The notes beneath the pieces are model-generated. The model ran no database searches. It was not told where the DNA came from and saw nothing but the letters and a program-made list of their open reading frames with translations. From positions 1 through 35,392 of the forward strand of contig JADIIX010000186.1 in the NCBI GenBank assembly GCA_027604505.1: a stretch of DNA of 35,392 nucleotides. Direction: 5' to 3'. Below are positions 30,771 through 35,392 of the stretch, one piece after another. The position numbers were made by a program, and so were the translations under genes. Every line of letters starts with the position of its first letter. The stretch's first letter is position 1. This DNA is from Gonapodya sp. JEL0774. Lineage: Eukaryota > Monoblepharomycota > Monoblepharidomycetes > Monoblepharidales > Gonapodyaceae.

Positions 30771-32461
30771 GATGCTTGGCAAACTCGGATAAATATGGAA
30801 GGTTGGCAACAACGTGGTCTCCCTGCCTGGAGCCTCTTGATGAATTGATGAGTTAATTACTTACGCTATCTAAATACATCGAGGTTATAGAATTCTCCAC
30901 CATATGCTATATGCTGTTTCCCCGGATATGATCCTTCCTTTCAGCGACACCAAAATGTGTCTCGAGATTGAAAAAATGACACATAATCTCATCAAAATAA
31001 GCCTGAAACTTAATTTTGTTGGGATCAGTGCAAACTTTTTCATCGCAAGTTCAAGTCCAGTACCTTGACTCGTGCTCCTCTTCACAGAACTACCATGCGT
31101 GCGTGAGGAGGGGACAACGTGTTAGACCTGATTGGTTATGTCATCCGATAGTTGACCGCGAAATTACATTCGCTGTGAGTCGTAATTTGCAAATGCTCGG
31201 AAGAGACTGGATTTGTGCCCTGAAAGTTCCAGCACCATCACGGTACGTTGCCCTTTAGTCGCTTGAATCTTGCGCATAATGCCTCCACACAGGCTGCTCA
31301 ATATTTCTCCACCAAAATACGGCAGCGTCTGCAATCCCGCTATTGGCAATGACAATCATGCCGCGGTACCAAAGCTATGTTGCAGTCAGCGCCCAGAGTG
31401 ACATCGAATGTCCTGGATGTCAAGTTTGGTGTATGTGCAGCAGATATCATTTACGACATGCAGCACGTGGTCCCTACTGGACCTTCACGCGGTGGAGGTG
31501 ATAGTCACAGTCACGCAGGTACGAGGACTTCTACTGGTGAGTCATGACTTCACTCCCACTTTACTCCAGCAAGGCGTGGTTCGCACCGACCAATATTGAA
31601 AGCTGGACCATTTGGAGTGACACGCAGGCCACTCTACCCACTATTTGGCGATATCAAGCCCTCAGCGATGCAATAGAACATTGGTTCGACCCTTGAGTGT
31701 TCAATTGGAGAATTTTTCCATGAGATTCCAACAACACTTCTTCGAGGTCACGTACTTACTTTCGTTGGTATGCGGAACAGTCCGAACCTTCCAAACCGTT
31801 GTCCAAAATTGGTGCGGAGCTTGTGACGCAATCGCTGCGACGTGTCGACCTTAAAATCTTGGGTTCACTGAACTTTACTACTATAAATTCCCAGGTGGAA
31901 GAACTGTCAATTGAGAGCATCCTCCGACATGCTCAAGGGTTGATCAGCTTCGACAAACAGGGAGTTGGCGGTACTCTAGTTTTGGGCAATTTGTCGTGTC
32001 AGGAGATCCTCCCGAAAGTAATCATAATCTGATCTCGTGAGAGTGAACCCTTGCGCCTGCATCTATACATTCCCGAATATTGCAAAGCTGCATGCTCTGG
32101 CAGATCTCGAGATCCTCGGTGATCTAGATGGAAAGAGACGGATGTAAGTTGATTGCCTTCAGAAAATCAACGGCAGTCTTCGAAAATTCTGCTTAGAAGG
32201 CAGGAAAAGTTTAGTTCACAGAGAGGATTGAAAGATTGAAGAACTATCCTGATCGATGTGAACAACAGAGATGTATGTCACAATCGAGTGTTGACATGAA
32301 TGAAGCGAAGAGAGATGAGGGTCCCCCGAATGAAAAGATAATTTATGCACATACCTGAAGATTGCAAATAATCCACGCAAGCGAATGAGAATTGGTGAAC
32401 GTCGGCTGATCCGGAAGTGGCGAAGGATCTCCCCCACGTGGAACCGCACATCCACCGAAAC
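30771..32461. other. Divergent intergenic region with a possible LRR remnant
   Basis: Separates the 5' ends of the minus-strand GST and the plus-strand ankyrin-kinase. At 31,799-32,032 a plus-strand ORF reads RRVDLKILGSLNF, EELSIESILRH and GTLVLGNLSCQEILPK. The spacing resembles leucine-rich repeats, perhaps the decayed tail of an F-box/LRR gene, and DLEILGDLDGK follows in another frame near 32,100. No F-box or start could be found. The rest shows nothing recognisable. Confidence 0.35.
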
Positions 32462-34275
32462 ATGCTAAACGTTGCTCCACTCCCTCTGCGACACCGTGAC
32501 ACGGTAGCCGAAAGACAGCTCATCGAAGCCATCGAGGCTAGATCCCTGGATGAAGTCAGGACGGCCCTGGCCAATGGCGCGAATCCGTTTCGGGCACAAA
32601 AGCAACTGACGCTGCGAGTCACGATCGATGGCGATACCTACGAAGAGGTGGAGCATTCCGACAGTCCAATCTTTTTGGCCGTGCGAGATGGAAACGTGGA
32701 CATCCTACAGTGTCTCCTCGACAACGGTCGGTGAACTGTTCTTGCAGTTCGTACGATGCATGCTTCCAACTATCTCCTTACAGGAGACCCCAAAACGGTG
32801 GAAAAGGCAATCAATGCTCCTCTGGAATGGAAACTTCCCGATTGGCACTTCACTTGGAAACAGGCGCACTGGGATTGGGAGCGCTGGCTTCAACGGAGCA
32901 CATGGACGTTCCCCTCCCTCCTCTCCTTTGCACTCGAGAGCCGGTCTCTGCCTTTCAATAAACCCGGCGCGACTTTATTGTTTGAAAACCCCGGCGGATG
33001 GGACGACGTGCGAGACATGCACGCGGTCGTACCATCCCTGAACGTCGTGCGCGTGCTCATCAAGCACGGCTCTTACATCACAGGAGAAGTGCTCGAAAAA
33101 GCGCGTGACTTGAGGGATGGAGAGAAGATCACTGGCGTTCCCGGTCCGTCACGTCCAGAGTTTTTGGAACTCTTGACCGCGCACCTCAACTCTTCGCCCA
33201 TATTGGCCGCGCAGTGGACGATGTTCAGCGAAATGCGGAGCGAGTGGATCATCAAAGCGTCCGAGGTCGTGATTGGCGATAAGCTTGGGGGTGGTGGGTA
33301 CGGTGACGTGTATCGTGGCATGTGGCAAGGGTACGTGCCTGTTGCCGTCAAGGTGATCAGGGCGGCCGAGACGGATGTTCATCACGTAAGTACCGCTTTG
33401 GTCTGCACACTACCGCGCAGCAGAATTTTATACACCTTGTTTCCTTAGGCCGAGTTCCGCCGCGAGGTTGATACGTGGTTCAAGCTCCGCCACCCCAACG
33501 TTCTTCCTCTTCTGGGAGTTTGCTTAGAGCACTCCCCGCCGTTCATGATGTCGCAACTTATGCGCAACGGCAACGTCTCTGAGTTTTTACAAAGAAACCC
33601 AACAACCAACCTAATTCAGTTGGTGCAGTATCGCCAGTGCCTTGTTCGTTGCTCACCCCATTATGGTGGTTTACCAGTCACTATATACAGCTGTACGACA
33701 TGTCCCTCGGCCTCCTCCACCTGCACAACACCAACCTGGTTCACTCCGACGTCAAACCGGAAAACTTCCTCGTGGGGGCAGGAGGCGAGGCTCTGATCAC
33801 CGATTTCGGCTTCTGCAAGACGCCTGCGGAAGGATCTGCAGGCATGCTCGCCAAGAAGGGGAGGCCTGGAACGCCAAAGTACATGTCGCCTGAACGGCTG
33901 TTGGGAGGTGACGCGAGCAAGGAGGATGACGTTTACGCGTTCGGGCTTTCGGTATGGAAGGTGCGTGGTGGCGCTCAAATGACGTTTCGGTGCGATTATC
34001 ATCTTCTTGCTTCCCACTCGGTACACCGGTCTCACTCCTCGGGGATTCTTGCACCTGTACAGACGTGGACTTTGATGGCACCATACTCAACGACCTCCCT
34101 CTCCGACCAAGACCTCTTTACGGCCATCGCCTTTAACAATTACCGGCCCGACCTCGATGCCATCCTCCACGCACCAAGACAGCTTCAAGAGCTCGTGCAG
34201 AAATGCTGGGCGACGGACGCGGCAATGCGTCCAACTATGAGCGAAGTTGTGAATACGCTGTTGGGGCTTAAATGA
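32462..34275 (+). CDS. Ankyrin-repeat protein kinase, tyrosine-kinase-like group (5 exons)
   Basis: Exons 32462-32726, 32784-33385, 33449-33622, 33691-33960 and 34063-34275 give 507 residues. Later introns have GTAAGT, GTGCAG and GTGCGT donors. The first (32,727-32,783) has a weak GTCGGT donor and is the least certain. Ankyrin-like helices lie at about 17-42 and 65-88 (ILQCLLDNG), with a third near 170-190 (LNVVRVLIKHGSYITG). This is the layout of the 4.7- and 23-kb proteins. The kinase domain begins near 243: glycine loop LGGGGYGDV (256), VAVK lysine (about 278), HSDVKPEN (365-372), DFG (385-387), SPE (413-415) and DDVYAFGL. Catalytic Lys, Asp and Asn are present, but HRD reads HSD, so activation-loop control should differ from RD kinases. 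Probably a cytosolic Ser/Thr or dual-specificity kinase with ankyrin targeting. Confidence 0.88.
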
Positions 34276-35212
34276 ATGAGTGTGGCTGTTTTGAGTTGTG
34301 TGATAGAAACGCCCGGTACAGTGTAAATGTAAATGAAAGGAACTATTCTAAGTACATAGTAGCAAATGTAAGGAGAAATCTTTGTATGCTCATGGAATCC
34401 GAAGTAATACTTGAAAGGATTGGAGATGCAAGGGGGGTGTCAAGATTATTCTGACGCCACTTCTGGATTAGCTGACAATCCAACTCAACCTGCTCTCCAA
34501 CATGAACGTGCTGGTCATCCCGTTGAAAGAAGGCGTGCTCACCTCACTGCGAGATATTCAGGTCGGAGCAAGATGAGCCGTGAGCGGCGTCGCTTTATTC
34601 CCGCACCCACCTTGTCGTGTCTCCACTCCATTGCCTCCTCATCCTTTCGAGTTCATCACCCAAAACCTTTGGTCTACTGCTGGTGTTGGGTATGTCAGGG
34701 CGTAGCGTGACAAGGTGTTCGTGATCATAGGACACAGATCGGACTCTGCGACGTCAATGGAGTGAAAGATCGTATTTTTTTTGGTTTGATTAGGCGTTAC
34801 AGATGAATTTTAGAAGTACTACAGTCTGCGACAGCGATCGGTCACCTAACCCCCCCCCCTTAACTCCCAACTCTATCACAGACTTATATTGCATCCGTAC
34901 AACCACAAAAGCACTCGGGAAATCATTCTCATATCATATTTAATATGCCTACCGTTGGGAATCTTGATTCAAACCTGAAAACCGTGTGTGGCGGCTGTCC
35001 CCAATGAGTTTTATGCACAAATAACGTGTCACTCGCCAAAAAGGGCGGTAAATATATCTTAACCGCATATGGTTCCGAATTACCGCTTTAGTGGGCCTTC
35101 TGGGGCTCTCGAGGGTCAATTTTGACGTGTTTGTGCATGTTGTGGGCAGGGTAGGGTGCGTGCACCAGCAATCTGCTCACACACCACAAGTCCCACCAAC
35201 GGTGTCAACTCC
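34276..35212. other. Intergenic stretch before the edge ORF
   Basis: Holds the kinase 3' flank and the region upstream of the edge ORF. A C10 run lies near 34,850, and 7-base inverted copies GCGGTAA (35,045-35,051) and TTACCGC (35,080-35,086) flank an AT-rich core. No terminal inverted repeat can be confirmed because the right side is outside the window. Confidence 0.4.
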
Positions 35213-35392
35213 ATGGCACCCAGAACAAAACGCCAGCTCGCCAACGCAGTTCTTCAGCGCTCTGAAAACGGGCGATTTGGCGTCCCATTACCGGATGAGG
35301 ACAGCTCAGACTCACAGTTCGAACTCTCTGAGTCTGAGCTCATCCGGTTTAGCGATGCAGACGTTGAGGACAGTGAAGACGAAGACTTAGAC
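35213..35392 (+). CDS. Partial ORF, acidic N-terminus, open to the right edge
   Basis: ATG at 35213 opens 60 codons with no stop before the window ends. The protein begins MAPRTKRQLANAVLQRSENG and becomes strongly acidic (DSSDSQFELSESEL, then EDSEDEDLD). A basic start followed by an acidic Ser/Asp/Glu cluster is common at the N-termini of fungal DDE transposase ORFs, but also of chromatin proteins. No catalytic motif is within reach. An overlapping plus-strand frame (35,091-35,390) is less protein-like. The transposase reading is a guess. Confidence 0.45.
   Translation, partial: MAPRTKRQLANAVLQRSENGRFGVPLPDEDSSDSQFELSESELIRFSDADVEDSEDEDLD

Noticed and set aside
1-35392. CRISPR array, rRNA or prokaryotic operon
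   Set aside because: No regularly spaced repeats with spacers, no rRNA-like blocks, and clear spliceosomal introns throughout.

Overview
This is nuclear DNA from a eukaryote, most likely an early-diverging (chytrid-like) fungus. Genes are interrupted by short spliceosomal introns, mostly 58-120 bases, with GTGAGT or GTAAGT donors. The recognisable products fit a fungus: F-box proteins, ankyrin-repeat proteins, a tyrosine-kinase-like kinase, a fungal glutathione S-transferase, an isopenicillin-N-synthase-type oxygenase and a ubiquitin protease. The taxon is an inference. No rRNA, tRNA, CRISPR or prokaryotic operon was seen.

Layout. 1-1,684: C-rich, low-complexity DNA with no supported gene. 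1,850-3,962: a head-to-head pair of F-box/ankyrin paralogues, the left one broken and the right one intact. 4,665-6,531: a two-exon ankyrin/coiled-coil gene. 7,386-9,949: a five-exon gene for an unrecognised 719-residue protein. 10,407-11,804 (minus) and 18,787-20,241 (plus): two F-box proteins of one family. 13,052-14,260: a three-exon 2-oxoglutarate/Fe(II) oxygenase. 14.3-18 kb and 23.4-26 kb: mostly anonymous C-rich DNA with a dispersed repeat family. 17.9-18.6 kb and 21.6-23.4 kb (minus): two broken members of an ankyrin/coiled-coil/SH3 family. About 26.07-27.36 kb (minus): a ubiquitin-specific protease with frame breaks, mostly at mononucleotide runs. 29,462-30,770 (minus): a five-exon glutathione S-transferase. 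32,462-34,275: a five-exon ankyrin-kinase fusion. From 35,213 a new acidic ORF runs off the right edge.

The main theme is a locally expanded ankyrin family. Three loci (4.7, 22-23 and 32.5 kb) share one N-terminal architecture but carry different C-termini: coiled coil with a Ser/Pro tail, coiled coil with SH3, or a protein kinase. Together with four F-box loci this looks like a fast-evolving accessory region for signalling and ubiquitin-linked adaptors, with many duplicates in different stages of decay. Some apparent decay could be sequencing error, because several frame breaks sit in homopolymers; the in-frame stop codons cannot be explained that way.
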